Positions 34,430 through 48,179 of a stretch of 64,000 bases of DNA are shown in pieces. This DNA is from Perca fluviatilis (taxonomy: Eukaryota > Chordata > Actinopteri > Perciformes > Percidae). A program made the position numbers and the translations under genes. The notes beneath the pieces were generated by a model that ran no database searches, was not told the DNA's origin, and worked only from the letters and a program-made list of their open reading frames with translations. Numbering within the stretch: position 1 is the stretch's first letter; every line of letters starts with the position of its first letter. The DNA lies in contig NC_053112.1 of assembly GCF_010015445.1 (NCBI RefSeq), positions 33,009,998-33,073,997 on the forward strand, in the 5' to 3' direction.

Positions 34430-34901
34430 TTAAAAGTTCCCATGACATGGTGCTCTTTGGATGCTTTTATATAGGCTAGACCTTAGTGGTCCCCTAATAC
34501 TGTATCTGAAGTCTCTTTCCCGAAATTCTTTAGTATGTGCCATTTCTGTGTCTGTCGCTATTGAGGAGGAGAGAGAAGGGGGGGGCAAGGTGGAGGGTGA
34601 GGGTGTGGCCTTGACCAACTGCCACTTTGCTCATTTGAAAGGCATGTCGTCTCTCTCTCTCTCTCATGGGTGGGCCAAATTCTCTGGGAGGGCAAAGCAG
34701 AGAAAGGGGAGGTAATCTTGCTCCTTATGACCTCATAAGGAGCAAGATTCCAGATCGGCCCATCTGAGCTTTCATTCAGGCAGAGCAGGATACCCAGGGC
34801 TCGGTTTACACTTATCACCATTTCTAGCCACTTGGGGACCATAGGCAGGCTGGGGGAACTCATATTAATGTTAAAAAAACCTCCTGCGATGGGACCTTTA
34901 A
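34430..34901. mobile_element. TTAA-bounded MITE, family 4
   Basis: TTAA at 34430-34433 and 34898-34901 flank inverted ends: AAGTTCCCAT on the left, AGGTCCCATC (reverse complement) on the right. The body, with CCTTAGTGGTCCCCTAATAC and GGGCCAAATTCTCTGGGAGG, is a family remembered as abundant in percomorph fish. It contains a perfect 16-bp hairpin at 34714-34749. The frames over it are not genes. Confidence 0.85.
34714..34749. repeat. perfect 16-bp-stem inverted repeat in MITE
   Basis: AATCTTGCTCCTTATG, loop ACCT, then its exact reverse complement. It sits near the centre of the MITE at 34430-34901. Confidence 0.95.
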
Positions 34902-37267
34902 GTAGGTGAGGCTGTGTCATAAAATACAGATTCTTATTTGTTGCTTATCACTCACTCAAGATAATCTAAATGGAAATTGTGCCAGTTAATGAGTGGTGAC
35001 TGATTTTAAAATAAAAACCAATGCAGTGCATCCAGACTATGTTGCCTTTTTATATCTAATAAACTGGTGAACAAAATACATTTTTAACATTAGATTGCAT
35101 TTATGCAACCAAAACCTGTCCACAATGATGTTTGCTTTAACAATCAGCAGAACGCAGTAAAACAGAAACCCCAATAATGATGCAATGCGAAAAATGAATG
35201 CATTATTTCTTGAATGTAGACGTTTCTAAGTGGAATAGGAGGCTGTTGGCTTCTGTATGGCTTCATTAATTAAAGTTGTTACAGTCCTTCCTACTGCGTC
35301 ATTATTATGGACCACTACATGCTTTGCAAAATACAAATTAATAAGTATAAAAAAAGCATGTGTCTATAAAACACAGGGACCATTCTTGAACTTCCCCACA
35401 GTTCCCCTCCAACATGAAAGATGCAGAACAGCTTCGTCTACAGATATGAACCTCAACATCTGCAGCAGAACTACGATGTCTAGATCTCTGTTCAGCCTTT
35501 TGTCATCACACAACATCACTGAGAACAAAAGTTAAAATTGACCACAGAGCCCTCAGTAAATATAATAAATAAAAGATTGAGAAGCTTATTTCGCCGTCAG
35601 TCTGGTGTGAGTGCTTAAGGAAAAAGGAGAAATCCGCATGCAGAAAGCCAAAATAATGCTTAATTCATAACCTTTAATAAATGAATAATGAATATATGTG
35701 TTCAAAGTAAAGTGTGCACTGGCCATGTCAAATTCATAGTTTTACAAATAAACAGATGGACTACATTCAGTTGTCCTTGTCCTGCTGGGACACATTTTAG
35801 AGGTGTGGATTAAGATGGACAATGCATCACTAGTTGATCCTCAAAAGGTGTTCAATTTGTTGTGCAAGAAGTAATGAAGTCCAAGTAATCAATGACTGAC
35901 TGTGTTTCATTGCATTTTAAAAGACTTAAATCATGCTCTCGATCGTTATGTTGTCCAATCACAAGCATCATACCCAAATCCTCAGGACATCAGCAAAGTG
36001 TCCAAAGCATACATCAGCCCAGTGGCACTTGCTTGCTGGAAACTGTTGTAAGAAAAAGCTTCAAACTAAAAAGTGTGACCCTCTCCAAGAGCCACAGCCT
36101 CCTTCATACTGACCCTCATTACATTTGACCTACAACATGGTGGATAAGTTGGCCTGCAAGTTTGGACAGCTTGCTCATTTGTCCAAAGCCAAGTTTATTT
36201 ACATAGCCCACAATCACAAGTTTGTGTCAGAGTACTTAACAATCTGCACAATTATATCTGTACATTGACAACCTCTTTTATCCACATCAATGATACGATC
36301 AATGACACTTCCTTCCATAATAAAAAAAAAGGCGCCGTTTGTACAGTGAAGACCGTAGCACTAGCAGAGTTGAAATTTTGAGTAGATAAATGTTAAGTAC
36401 AATATAAAGTCAATATTAAGTGGTATAAGTTTAAGTAAGTATTATGTAAGTATTATGATGCATATGAAGTTCTGTAATGAGCAAAAGTCAATATTTAGTC
36501 AGGACAGTTTCAAAGTTTTAAAGCAGCGTTTGGCTCTGTAGAGTAAGATGGATTTTCTTGAAGTCAAATAATTTCCCTAAAAAAAAATTATAATAATAAA
36601 CTATACGATAAGTAACCTCAAGGGGGGTTACTTACTATAAGCTCTAATGGCAAATTGCACAGGAAAAATTTCACCATAGAGTGATTAACATTTTCTGCCC
36701 TTTCTAATCCTTTCCCAGTAATACGTAGGCCTATCTAGATTTTGCATTTGGATGCAGCCTGAGCCGTCATATCTCATTTAGAAATGAAAGAGGGTTATGG
36801 AAATGTGTGTGATGATCCAGGTGAAACTTGGCTGGGGCTGGCATCAACATTTACACAGAAACGAATAAACCTCTTTAATCATCCAGAATTACCACTCTGC
36901 ATCTCAGATAAAGCAGACCGAGCCAAATTGTGCCTGGTGGGTGTTGCCTGTCATGTGTAGATCCCTAAATATGTTTGAGAAGGTGGTGGGAAACCATGTG
37001 ACTTGGTGACTGACGGTGACTTGGTCGCATGCCTTAACCTCAACTCACTACAGAAACTCATGCATCACACTGCCTTTGGTATTTTATCTCCTCTTGTGAT
37101 ACTGATCTCATCTGGAATACCATCTTCCCAAACAACCCTTTATCTCTCCAACAAAGCAGTAATTTGCACATTTGCTGTTCTAAATAATGGATTTCAAAAG
37201 AAAAAATGCCTGAGTAACCTCTTAACGGAGATTTTACCTTAATCTTAGTGCAACAGAGAATCCTATT

Positions 37268-37270
<3 letters not shown>
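34902..37270. other. no recognised feature
   Basis: Unique AT-rich sequence. TAACCTCAAGGGGGGTTACT at 36615-36634 is a small imperfect palindrome. No exon recognised. Confidence 0.6.

Positions 37271-37352
<82 letters not shown>
37271..37352. repeat. (CA)41 microsatellite
   Basis: Perfect CA tract of 82 bp. A short (CATC)n follows at 37402-37418. Confidence 0.98.
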
Positions 37353-37355
<3 letters not shown>

Positions 37356-37420
37356 TAGATGTAAAGCAATTATATTGATCAGTATGTATTAGCCACTTTA
37401 TCATCCATCCATCCATCCGA

Positions 37421-37930
37421 TATATTGTCATGACATTTTTTGCTGACATTCACGATCCCCAGTGGATGAAACCTAATGACTTTGGAGACTTTTCTTCTAG
37501 CGCCACCAGCAGGGCAAAATGTTCACTTATCCCTTAATATATCAACAACTACCAAATGGATTGCCGTCTAAGTTTGGACAGACATTCACGGTTCTCAGAT
37601 GTAACCTAAAAACTTTGGTGATCCTCTGGTGCCCTCATGAGATTGACATTGTGGTTTGGGGTAAAATGTTTCCAAAAAAATGTCTGTAGAGACATTCATG
37701 CCCCCCTCAGGATGAACTGTAGTCGCTTTTGTGATCTCATGACCTTTCATGTAGCGCCATCATCGGGTTAAAATTGGAGTTTGCCAATACTTTAGTTTAT
37801 GAGCGAATATAAGCAAAACTAATGACATTATGACTGCTAAACATCCACGTTATCATTGTCATCGTGTGCATCTTAGCACACTGACGTTAGCATTTAGTCA
37901 CTTGTTATACAACATTATAGTGTTGCTATA
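37421..37930. repeat. interspersed repeat with internal duplication
   Basis: The motifs ACATTCACGATCCCCAGTGGATG, TGACTTTGG, TCTAGCGCCA and AAAATG/TTCACTTATCC occur and recur in diverged form at about 37575-37790, ending CACTGACGTTAGCATTTAG. The order matches a repeat remembered from many fish sequences. No coding capacity. Confidence 0.6.
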
Positions 37931-38377
37931 TGAACTTCACATACTCTGTATAATTAAAAGTGGTGTGTACTGTATGTTTAGAACTTCTAAGAGGTATGCA
38001 AGTACGGTACCCACTCAAAAACACATAATTTACCCTATTCTAAGCTTATGTTATGATGGAAGCGGCGCTCTGCATTTAAAGTTGAACAGTTCAAAGTTAC
38101 ATTCCAGTGACACTACTAAAAGAAAAAAAGTTTCCTTGAAAAATCAACAATTTTTACTGTGAGGAAAAGATCATAAACTCCAGTATAGAACAGACTGTAG
38201 TGTTTCTCAACATGACAAACCGGTGAGGAACAAAAGAGCAAAGAGTGCATGGTGGTAACCCCCCCCACTGGTAAGATAAATGGAGGGATACTTTTTAACA
38301 ACTTGTAGACTGTCAAATTTCAAGAAAGAAAAGGACAATAAAGACAATGATCAGAGAAGGTGGATCCTACTGACCGG

Positions 38378-39277
38378 CAGTGATGCCAAGTAACGAGTTA
38401 CTTGTAACGCGTTACTCTAATCTGACCACTTTTTTCAGTAACGAGTAATCTAACGCGTTACTATTTCCAAACCAGTAATCAGATTAAAGTTACTTATCCA
38501 AGTCACTGTGCGTTACTATTTTTGTCATTCTCCTTAGTAAAAATATATATTTTAGCTTTCTTCTTGCGTCTCTGGAGTGAAGTCACGTATGCGCCAAGTC
38601 ACGTTTTCAGCATGTGGACAGTTCACGTGTACCACGCAGCGACACAAACGTAAACAACAATGGAGGGAGGAGAGCGATGCACGCTTTCTAGGTGGAAATA
38701 CAGTCACTATTTTGAGTTTGTGTCAGCTAAAGACAGCAGTATTAAGTTTCGTTGTACACTCTGTGCTGGGGGCGACAAAGTGCTATCTAGCTACAAAAAC
38801 ACTACGTCAAATTTGAAGAAACATTTGGAGTCGCAGCGTTGCAGTCAAACTTACAGAGCAAGTCCCACCAGGTGGTGTGAAGCAGAGAGCAGGAGGTCCC
38901 CCACCACCCAAACAACAAAAGCTGGACTTCGGTGCAAAACCAGTGAGCGGGGGAGAGTTGAAGAAGGTGGTCGGGCAGTATGTTGTAGCGGAAATGCTGC
39001 CCTTAAACACGGTTGACTGGCTCTCTTTCGTGCCATAATAAACCAGATCCCTACAAATGGCAACGCCGAGCTGTCTCACAGTAAACCGGTTGTCATTTTT
39101 ATGTTGAGGCTGTGGGGGTGTTTTCGGCAGTTGCTGAATGTAACTAATAAAGTAACTTGTAATCTAACTTTGTTACTTTTAAAATCAAGTAATCTGTAAA
39201 GTAACTAAATTACTTTTAAAATCAAGTAATCTGTAAAGTAACTAAATTACTTTTTCAAAGTAACTGTGGCAACAGTG
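38378..39277 (+). mobile_element. 900-bp hAT transposon derivative with 8-bp TSD
   Basis: It is flanked by the exact 8-bp direct repeat CTGACCGG (38370-38377 and 39278-39285), the hallmark of hAT elements. The ends are inverted: CAGTGATGCC on the left, CACTGTTGCC (reverse complement of GGCAACAGTG) on the right. Subterminal regions are rich in GTAAC/GTTAC motifs. The right side has a 40-bp duplicated block at 39164-39250. Inside is a broken N-terminal transposase fragment. The catalytic core is absent, so the element is non-autonomous. Confidence 0.9.
38660..39110 (+). pseudogene. hAT transposase fragment, BED zinc finger, frameshifted
   Basis: ATG at 38660 opens a frame with RWKYSHYFEF, the CTLC pair and STSNLKKHLE-like TTSNLKKHLESQRC, the pattern of a BED zinc finger (aromatic, CxxC, H...C). 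At about 38850 homology moves to another frame (VPPGGVKQRAGG... then KKVVGQYVVAEMLPLNTVDW), and near 39020 to a third (FRAIINQIPTNGNAELSHSK). Thus at least two frameshifts. The DDE core and dimerisation domain are deleted. Transposase of a hAT element; not functional. Confidence 0.85.
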
Positions 39278-39285
39278 CTGACCGG

Positions 39286-39939
39286 TGAGCCTCACTAATG
39301 GGGTAATCTGAAAAGAATGCAGGTTGAACATCTTCAAGTTTGCTCATCTTTAAGTTGAAAACGCAGCTCTGATAGCCGGGTTAAATAGAGAAGTGGCACA
39401 AATGGACAGTGACCAAAAACAACCAACCTTTTGATAAGCACTAAATACGTGACTCCCATGTTGACACAGAAATCCAATTTTCAGAAAGTGAAGGGCACAT
39501 TTGATCTTGTTTAGATTTGTCTACTGGCTTTGAAAGCCAAGGCTCTTGTCTAGAGTGTTTGGGATTATGATTATCTCTGATGGACCACCAGCAGAGTGGG
39601 GGATAGCAACCTTTTTAAGTGCCTGACTTGACTGCTATCAACTGCGATGTCTGATGGCACAAAATGACTCACATAATGGCTACATAAAAAAAGACGGCAC
39701 AGTTTACACACCTGTGTATTTGGCCGTTTGTTGGTGAAGATGACTGATGCAACTGCAATGCAACTTGTCTTGACTGTCGACTGGACTTTACCACATTTCA
39801 CTCAAGTACAGTTTAACTAAATGTAAAAAACTAAAGTCCAACCACAGGCTATTGTGATGACATTGTGTTAACATGGTAAACATGTTAACAGTTGCTTATT
39901 CACACATCCAGCTGACACGGAGCAACATTATTAGGTTGG
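39286..39939. other. no recognised feature
   Basis: Unique sequence between two repeats. No exon recognised. Confidence 0.6.
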
Positions 39940-40135
39940 AGTCGTGTTTTTGTCCACCTGACGACTGTAAGTCCAATATTCACTCTGTTTTAGCCTGGTT
40001 TTTGGTCTTTACCACTCCTGAGGGAAATATCTGGCTCTTCAGCTGCTAAATGCTCCACTATGTTAGCCAGCTAGTAGCTATCTGTGTCTGTCTGTCATCT
40101 GAGCAGGTAGTGTACAGTGGGTTTTTAGAGATTTT
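39940..40135. repeat. interspersed repeat fragment
   Basis: GTCCAATATTCACTCTGTTTTAG, CCACTCCTGAGGGAAATATCTGG and CTGCTAAATGCTCCACTATG are sequences remembered as repetitive in fish. No second copy in the window, so the limits are approximate. Confidence 0.4.
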
Positions 40136-41211
<1,076 letters not shown>

Positions 41212-41562
41212 TAGTTGTAGACAGAAGAGACAATGTATGTAATAATGAAGAGTTAAGAGAATAGGCAGGTTAAACACTACTGCTACAGTACTCTTTAAAT
41301 ATGGGGCTTCATATGGTGAAACATATCAGTCAATTCATAAAAGAAGCTCAACAATAGATAAGGCTAACATAAGAAAACTTTACTAAACATATGAGATAAA
41401 CAGCCCCTTACAATAGGAAGTTTATTGCAAAAGCTTTGTCTTCAAACCTAATAAACCCCACATAGGAAAAACACAAAACAGAAGTATAAAAATGTACTAA
41501 CTAGGTCTGCAGTAATAATTGGTAAGATGTTATTGGTGGTTGCCAGATGTCCATTGAATCTT

Positions 41563-41751
41563 TTTTTTTTAAATCTTTTTTTTGGGCTTTTCCGCCTTTA
41601 ATTTGACAGGACAGCTAAGTGAGAAAAGGGAGGGAAGACATGCAGGAAATAGTCACAGGTCGGATTCAAACCCTGGACCTCTGCGTTGATGCATAAACCT
41701 CTCAGTATATGTGCGCCTGCTCTACCCACTGAACCAACCCGGCCACTGTCA
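41563..41751 (-). mobile_element. tRNA-derived SINE with 10-bp TSD
   Basis: Read on the minus strand: an A box within GGTTGGTTCAGTGGGTAGAGC (41719-41739), a B box GGTTTGAATCC (41662-41672), body with GACCTGTGACTATTTCCTGC and a 3' end in poly-A (T-runs at 41563-41582 on the plus strand). It is flanked by ATTGAATCTT at 41553-41562 and 41752-41761, a target duplication from LINE-type retroposition. Same family as 62010-62169. Confidence 0.9.
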
Positions 41752-41761
41752 ATTGAATCTT

Positions 41762-42894
41762 GAGACGGAAATCGGTCTGGCTGTGAGAGTCGGCAGCATG
41801 CAGTCTCTGAGATGTTACATCCCATGCTGGGCAACATGGAGCCAGACGGAGGACAGAGGAAAAACCCAGCTGCTGCCAAAAGGAAATCTTGAATGGCTGG
41901 AACTGCATTTTAATGTGAAAAGGAAAGAGTATGGCATACTTCCATCAAAACTCCTTAAAAGTAAGACTTCTGCTACAAGAACTTTTCTAAATATGATGCT
42001 AATAAATTAGAAGATGAACTAACATTGCCATTGTTAAAATAAATAAAGGTGAATTTTAGCAGGGTTTTAGTGAGTATTTCCAAATTTCTGTTGATTGCTC
42101 AACTCTCAAAAAAAGGGGAACAAACACTAAAAGCAGTGGTTATGCGTCACTGATTCGATTCAGACTGTGCTGCAGTCTTCTACTCCTCCCTGCCTCCAAC
42201 TCACATAGCGTCTGACACATACTCCGAGCACTCCTACACACCGAACTACACAGAAGACACCACTCTCTTACTTCCTATCTTGCAGAGAGTGAATAAGGCA
42301 AGAAGAGTATATCGGGTCATTTGGAAAAGCACCTTTTTCGGAGCCTTGAGTTTGTTGATTTGTTTGCTCATGTGTAGTGCTTTATGCCATGCATAATAGA
42401 TACAAGAAATCCCCCAAGAGCCCTGGCAACAAGAAAATACAATGCATAGTCACATACTAGACAGCAGAGTATAAAGTCTTGGGCATGAGGTGATATTGAT
42501 ATACAGTATTGTACCAGAACGTTTGTAGGTAGAGCGATGTTTTCCCCCCCAACGTTGTTATGGAAGTTTTATTGTTTGAAATACAATTAGATTGATATTG
42601 TTTGAAATTCAATTAAGTCACAGGCATCATATCCAACAATACTTTCTGAAAACTGTAGGTTTTTCTTAAATAACCCAAATCACACAGAAGACAACTAAAG
42701 ATAAAAACGCAAGACTTATATCGGAATAAAGCATGTTTGTGTCTTGAGGACAGGAAAATGATATGTCTGTGCTCGACTATGGAGATATTTATTCCTGTGC
42801 TGTTCGCTGGTACTAATAACTTGATGCAGTTTATCATTGTGTTTTGTCTTTCACACCAGGAGATAAATATCATATTCATCACTGTGTGCTATAT

Positions 42895-42896
<2 letters not shown>
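41762..42896. other. no recognised feature
   Basis: Unique sequence. Short frames here have no family resemblance. Confidence 0.6.

Positions 42897-42953
<57 letters not shown>
42897..42953. repeat. (AC)28 microsatellite
   Basis: Perfect AC tract of about 57 bp, directly abutting the LINE fragment that follows. Confidence 0.98.
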
Positions 42954-42954
<1 letters not shown>

Positions 42955-43405
42955 CCTCACTAGAAACAAGAAGAGAGCTTTTAACATATCTCTTGTTTAT
43001 AAAGCTGTCCTGCAAAAGCTGCCTCAGTATCTCTCCTCAACTTTAATACCAGTGCTCACCAAACCAAATCTCAGGCCTGTGTAACCCTCGTTACCCCTCG
43101 AGTAAATACTACATTTAGGAAGACTGCATTCCACTAATTCGCACCTTAGAAATGGAATCAATAACAGAGCATTTTAAGTATTGAACGTCTCATCCCACTG
43201 ACCATTTTCAACATTTAACCTCAAAGTCATTTAGTGATGTCTGTGGTTGTCCCAGTTGCTGTATGTCCTTTTATGTTCTTTGTATGCAGATATTGCCTTT
43301 GTTTGTCTGGTGATGTCGGTTTTTCTTTTTCTCTGATCAACTCAGGTCTCTCTTGCAAAAGAGAGCTTGATTTCAATGAGATTACCTGATTAAATAAAGG
43401 TTATA
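42954..43405 (+). mobile_element. LINE 3' end fragment
   Basis: The frame at the start (NKKRAFNISLVYKAVLQKL) looks like the extreme C-terminus of a non-LTR retrotransposon ORF2. It is followed by an untranslated tail ending CTCTCTTGCAAAAGAGAGCT, TTGATTTCAATGAGATTACC, TGATTAAATAAAGG, which I remember as the 3' end of L2-like LINEs in fish. 5'-truncated, as usual for LINEs. No reverse transcriptase motifs are left. Confidence 0.6.
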
Positions 43406-46400
43406 TACTGTATATTTCACAGTAGTATTATTTTCTATCACAATGTCGTTTGTTGGCTTCATTGTTCACACAAACTGTAAAGTAAAATGTTTAGATATTT
43501 TAGTATTAGAATTAAAACAGTATGTGGCGTTTGATTACACACTCCATTGCTGTTGTGGCTTCTTTGTGTCCCTGTTCTGAGAGAAATAAATGGACTGAGA
43601 AAATAAGGCTACTATTTTCCCTTGGTAACTTGTTCAAAGTGGACTGCAGATTGCCTAAAAAACAAAGAATCACTCTGTCAGTGTTTTCAGTTTAAGGTCA
43701 GGGGTGTGGTATTAACTTGAAAATATCTGTCCATTTAACAGAGGTCAAGCTATAACACGCTATAAAATGCAAATTTTCACCTTGTGGCAGGAAGTGTATT
43801 GTTAGTTCAAGCCGTCAATTGTCCCGCTTCAGTCTCCAAAACTTGTCATTCATCTTGATGAGCGGTGTCCCTTGAAATGACATCTAGCCTGAGGGGGAGC
43901 TAACCAGCATCTATAAATGATACTGCAAGCATCAAAGCAACAGATGGCATGACAAAAAGTAAACACGCCTTCCTTGTTTAAATGATGCCGTCTCTCCTGG
44001 GTTCAAACTGCAAGCAGGGACATTGTGTTAAGTGTTGCTATAAGCATCAGGATTGTTATGCCTTAACACAATGCCTCGTGAGAATGACAGAGCAACAGTT
44101 GTCTGTAATAACTTGAAATATGTTTGAGTGATACGTACAAACATAACTCCACAATCAGAGGTCTTTGGTCTTTTTTAAACTCTGAAAGAGCTGTTGTAAC
44201 CCAGTCTACCACAGAACTTTGAACTGCTTGTACTGGGTGGATGGTTGTCACTTCTTCTTTTATATGGAGCTGACATTGAGTTGACACGTCATGCTGTCAC
44301 TTCTTTTCCTTTACTTTAAGCCAACAAAGAACCTACGCAGCCAACTGGCCAGTCAATGAAATGAGCACAAGAGTGTAAATTGGAAGTGGGGTTGGAACAA
44401 CTTCCCCAAAATAGACATCCCTCAGCACACACTGCACTACTCGCACACCGCAACAGCACGGGAGGCTTCAATGTTTTCCGCTAAGAAACCACATTGGTCT
44501 GCATTTAAAAAATAGTGGGACACAACTTTGGGGTCAATACCGCTCAAAGTGAACATAACTAGCACAGCAACCAGAGTATCCAAACCTCATCCCCATATAC
44601 ACAGCACTTTAAGTCTTTATTGAAGCAGACATTTTAGTGGGTGTTGATTTAATTTATTCAGAGTAGCTGACATATATATTTCATGGAATTTAAAATTGAC
44701 AAAGTACTGTATTTATGGGTTGCACTCGCCGTTCATGAATCCTCAGCTAAACTCAAGGTTGTTTAAGTCAAAGTGTATCATCACTTTCAGTCACTTTCTA
44801 TTTGCCCTGCCATGTTTCATGACCTTTCAGTCAAATGCAACCGGAAATTCAAGATTTTAAATGTCAGCAAGTCAAAATGATGCAGATGTCCATCCTTTAC
44901 TGTCAACTCAAGTTAATGTGTTGCTCTTCGTTTCATGATGACAGTTCATCCACTGAGACTGTAGTGATCTGTGCGGTTGTTTTAAACGGAGTAGGTGGGC
45001 ATATTTGAAGCAAAAAATTGTGGCAGTTTATCAAAAGAATGGAAGATTTAGATTGGTGATATTCTATATTAACTTATTGTCAAAAAAGATGAGTGTATGT
45101 TGGATCGACTATAAATAAACTTACTGTAAATTTCCATGTTCATTGTAATGAACAAAAATGTCCTCCAGTGCAACAGTGTGGCGGACTGATTGTTGTGATG
45201 TACAGCACAGAGGAATAAACTAATGGAATATATAATATGCTTTGGATCCACAGGCAATACTTGTTGGTAGGATATCGGTTTGTTGTTTTCTTTTCATGGT
45301 GTTGAAAATAAAGGAGAATATAGAATATCATAAAACTTGTACTTTAAAATGTATATAATGCAGCTGATGCTAAACATTTCACCCTGTACTACTGCTTGCA
45401 AACTACACTGACTCTTGCTTGCCCTTAGCACACCATCTATTGATCAATATTCCTGACAAGCCAAAAAGTCTATCATTAGCAAAACCTTCACCAACACAGT
45501 TCATGTATGGGAGGTAGTGCTCACCACACAAATTCAGCCTTGACCCAATAGATGACCTTTGAATTTCACAATAGGCAGCCCACAATAGATTGCCATGTGC
45601 CTAGTGGTTTAATCTCCACAGCCCATCTGCTGCGGCTGCTGCCTGTGAGTTGAATCTGGGAGAGGAGAGGGAGTGCCCAGCTTCCCTCTGAAGCTTTCGG
45701 GTGTCTATCTCACTACATCCTGTGGGACAGCTGTATGTTAATGTGCACAAGAGGCCGGGGACAGCAGCAGTCACTGGGATTGCCAGGCAGACACAGAACA
45801 AGGACCCCCTTCTCAGTGGGTAGCCAAAGGCATGAACTTGGCAGATTAGACATTCAGGAAACAAATAAGGCTCCATCACAGACGGGCATCCAAAATCCAG
45901 AACAACAACAACCAAACACACAAGGCTGCAGAGAGAGCCCAAAAAAAAGAAAAAGGAATTCTTGAACTATTTAAGTGATGAGACTGAAGAACTCTGCCTG
46001 CCACCTTGTGGTTTTCCTCCCTTTGAAAACAAAATACATGCAGTAATTAGGATAGACACCATCAAGTACAGAAATCTCTTCACTTCTTCTATCCTCAAGA
46101 GTCCTCATTTCGTAAAAGAAACTGCAGCATTAAGACTGTCAGTTTTTTTATGGCTAAAATCAAGAGGAATTCATTTTTTACATTTTGTACTGCTGCAAGT
46201 ATTGGTTTTTTTCTTCTTCTCCCTGAGCCGTTACAAATAGCAGACTGGCGGTCAGTGCCAGCGGATGTCCGATGGTTCAGGTAGGACCAGCACAGTAAAA
46301 TGTTGATGCTTGGGGGAAATCAAATCAATAATTCAAGGCCAGGCAAGTTGCAGATCTAATCCTGACGCCACGATGACGAAGGACAGGAAGAGGCGTGGGC

Positions 46401-47633
46401 AGCAGTGGAGGACCCTGCTACTAGCCGCCCCCCCTCTATCTGTAAACTGTTGCCTGGCAACAGGATTCACTCTCGCTGGCCTCCAGGCTGCAGTGTGCTG
46501 CCTCTGGCCTCATCCGGGGATAAGGCTCTTGTTTGCCATTAAAGTCAACCAATTCTGGCAATGGATGCAGGGCCTGCCATTCAGTAATGAATACTGCAGA
46601 GGCTGCTAATATAGGCTTCAATTTCACAATAATAAGTCCAATTTTGTCTCAAAATGTGACACAAAATCATACAGTGCATACATTTACCAGGAATTTCTTG
46701 CCATGTGTATTATCACAATTTGTCACTCGCCTCACTCAGCTAACAATGCCATAACCACCAGGCCACAGCCCCAACAGGCTGGAAACAATCATCTTTAAAA
46801 AGGAAACAGCACAACATCTAGAGTTTCTCTTTTCCCTCCTGTATTAGCCATGCCATCTGTCTCGGATGCCCTCAGTGACAATGATGCTTAATTGTTATGC
46901 AGGAGAGATGTGCTTACAACAAATGGATTGTTACCAAGCATTCAGCCAGTCTCTGAAATAGCCATATCATCTGTGTTTCTCCTGTATTGTGCTCACAGAC
47001 ATATGAAGAGCATCAGGATGATATGAATGAATCACCATATGGGGAAATGATTTTCCACAATAGCCACTGGAAGATGAAACCTAACAGACATAAGAGAGAG
47101 AGAGAAGGTATGGGCAAAGAACAAGTGAAGACATCCTGGTCATTGGGGCTGAGAGGGAAAGTTGACTGAATTGATTGAAATTCAACTTTCAGGCTTGCAG
47201 GCTTTACTAACACTACTCAGCTAACACATCAACATGCAGGCTGTACTTTACTTGACATTACAAACACACCAAAGCACGTCTTAATGAAAGACTGTTGTTT
47301 TTCATTAGAAAAGGTGCTGAGGCTCTTAGAAATGCAAATGTAAATACACCTGACAATAAACAAAGCAAATCAACACAGCCGCGAGTTACTTTTGTGGCAG
47401 AAACTGCTGGGAGCAAATACTTGACATTACTGGTTACTAATTGGTATTAGCAGAAAAGAATGTGTGCTCTTTTTCTTTATAAGTAAAAGAATTCTTTCTG
47501 AAGTGCAAAATATTTGAAAGCATCTATAAGGATGAGTGTGAAGTCTATAGCAGAAAAACTGCACATGGGAACCTTATTTTCAGTTATATAACAGACTCTT
47601 TTGAAATCAGCACTCTGAAGTTCCAATGACAAC
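43406..47633. other. no recognised gene; mostly unique sequence
   Basis: No exon with homology I can recognise. A GC-richer stretch at about 46370-46640 contains ATTAAAGTCAACCAATTCTG and similar non-repetitive sequence that could be a conserved non-coding block. The 99-codon frame across it has no family resemblance. Confidence 0.5.
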
Positions 47634-48179
47634 ATGACATCATGACTTTGCATAAACATACACGCCACTTTCTAAAGCCAAGTGGCGTGTTATCTGTATT
47701 CATTTTGAGCGCCGTATACAGCGGACGAGTTGGGTTTAGGAAAAGAAGAACCAGTTGGGTTTAGTAAAAGAAGAAAGCTACGGTTGGGTTTAGGAAACGT
47801 GACACGCGGGTTGGGTTTAGGAAAAGAAGAACGGGGTTGGGTTTAGGAAAAGAAGAACGGGGTTGGGTTTAGGAAAAGAAGAAAGCGATGGTTGAGTTTA
47901 GGAAACGTGACATGCGGGACACGATCCCCGGTCTCCTGGGTGAAAGACATGTTTAACCCATCCACCACCCAGACCAACCTCCCTACACAGATTTTCGCCC
48001 TTTCATACTACTCTCTATGGCGTCAATTCACACGCAATCGCAAGGCAATGTAAGTCAATGGAGGCCAAAACGTTAGCGTTGATAAACACGCTAAAAAGAG
48101 AGTATGCGTCTTGATAACACGCCAAAAATGGCATATGAATTGGCATGTCATACATACGCCACTTCATGAGATCAGTCTG
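47634..48179 (-). mobile_element. composite tRNA-Glu-like non-autonomous element, copy B
   Basis: Inverted copy of the element at 31885-32380, from ATCAGTCTG at the right end to CATCATGACTTTGC at the left. The terminal hairpin at 47661-47690 is perfect here: CACGCCACTT, 9-base loop, AAGTGGCGTG. Seven tandem units of GGTTGGGTTTAGGAAAAGAA type fill 47726-47921, where copy A keeps about one. The tRNA-Glu-like segment is at about 47914-47968. Flanks do not form a clean direct repeat. Confidence 0.75.
47726..47921. repeat. 25-29 bp tandem repeat inside element B
   Basis: Seven units beginning GGTTGGGTTTAGGAAA, alternating between AAGAAGAA and CGTGACA endings. This accounts for most of the length difference to copy A. 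Confidence 0.9.

Noticed and set aside
46310..46609. Plus-strand frame starting with MTKDRKRRGQQ after an internal ATG
   Set aside because: It looked basic and gene-like at first, but lacks a donor in frame and homology; the same stretch is open on the other strand.
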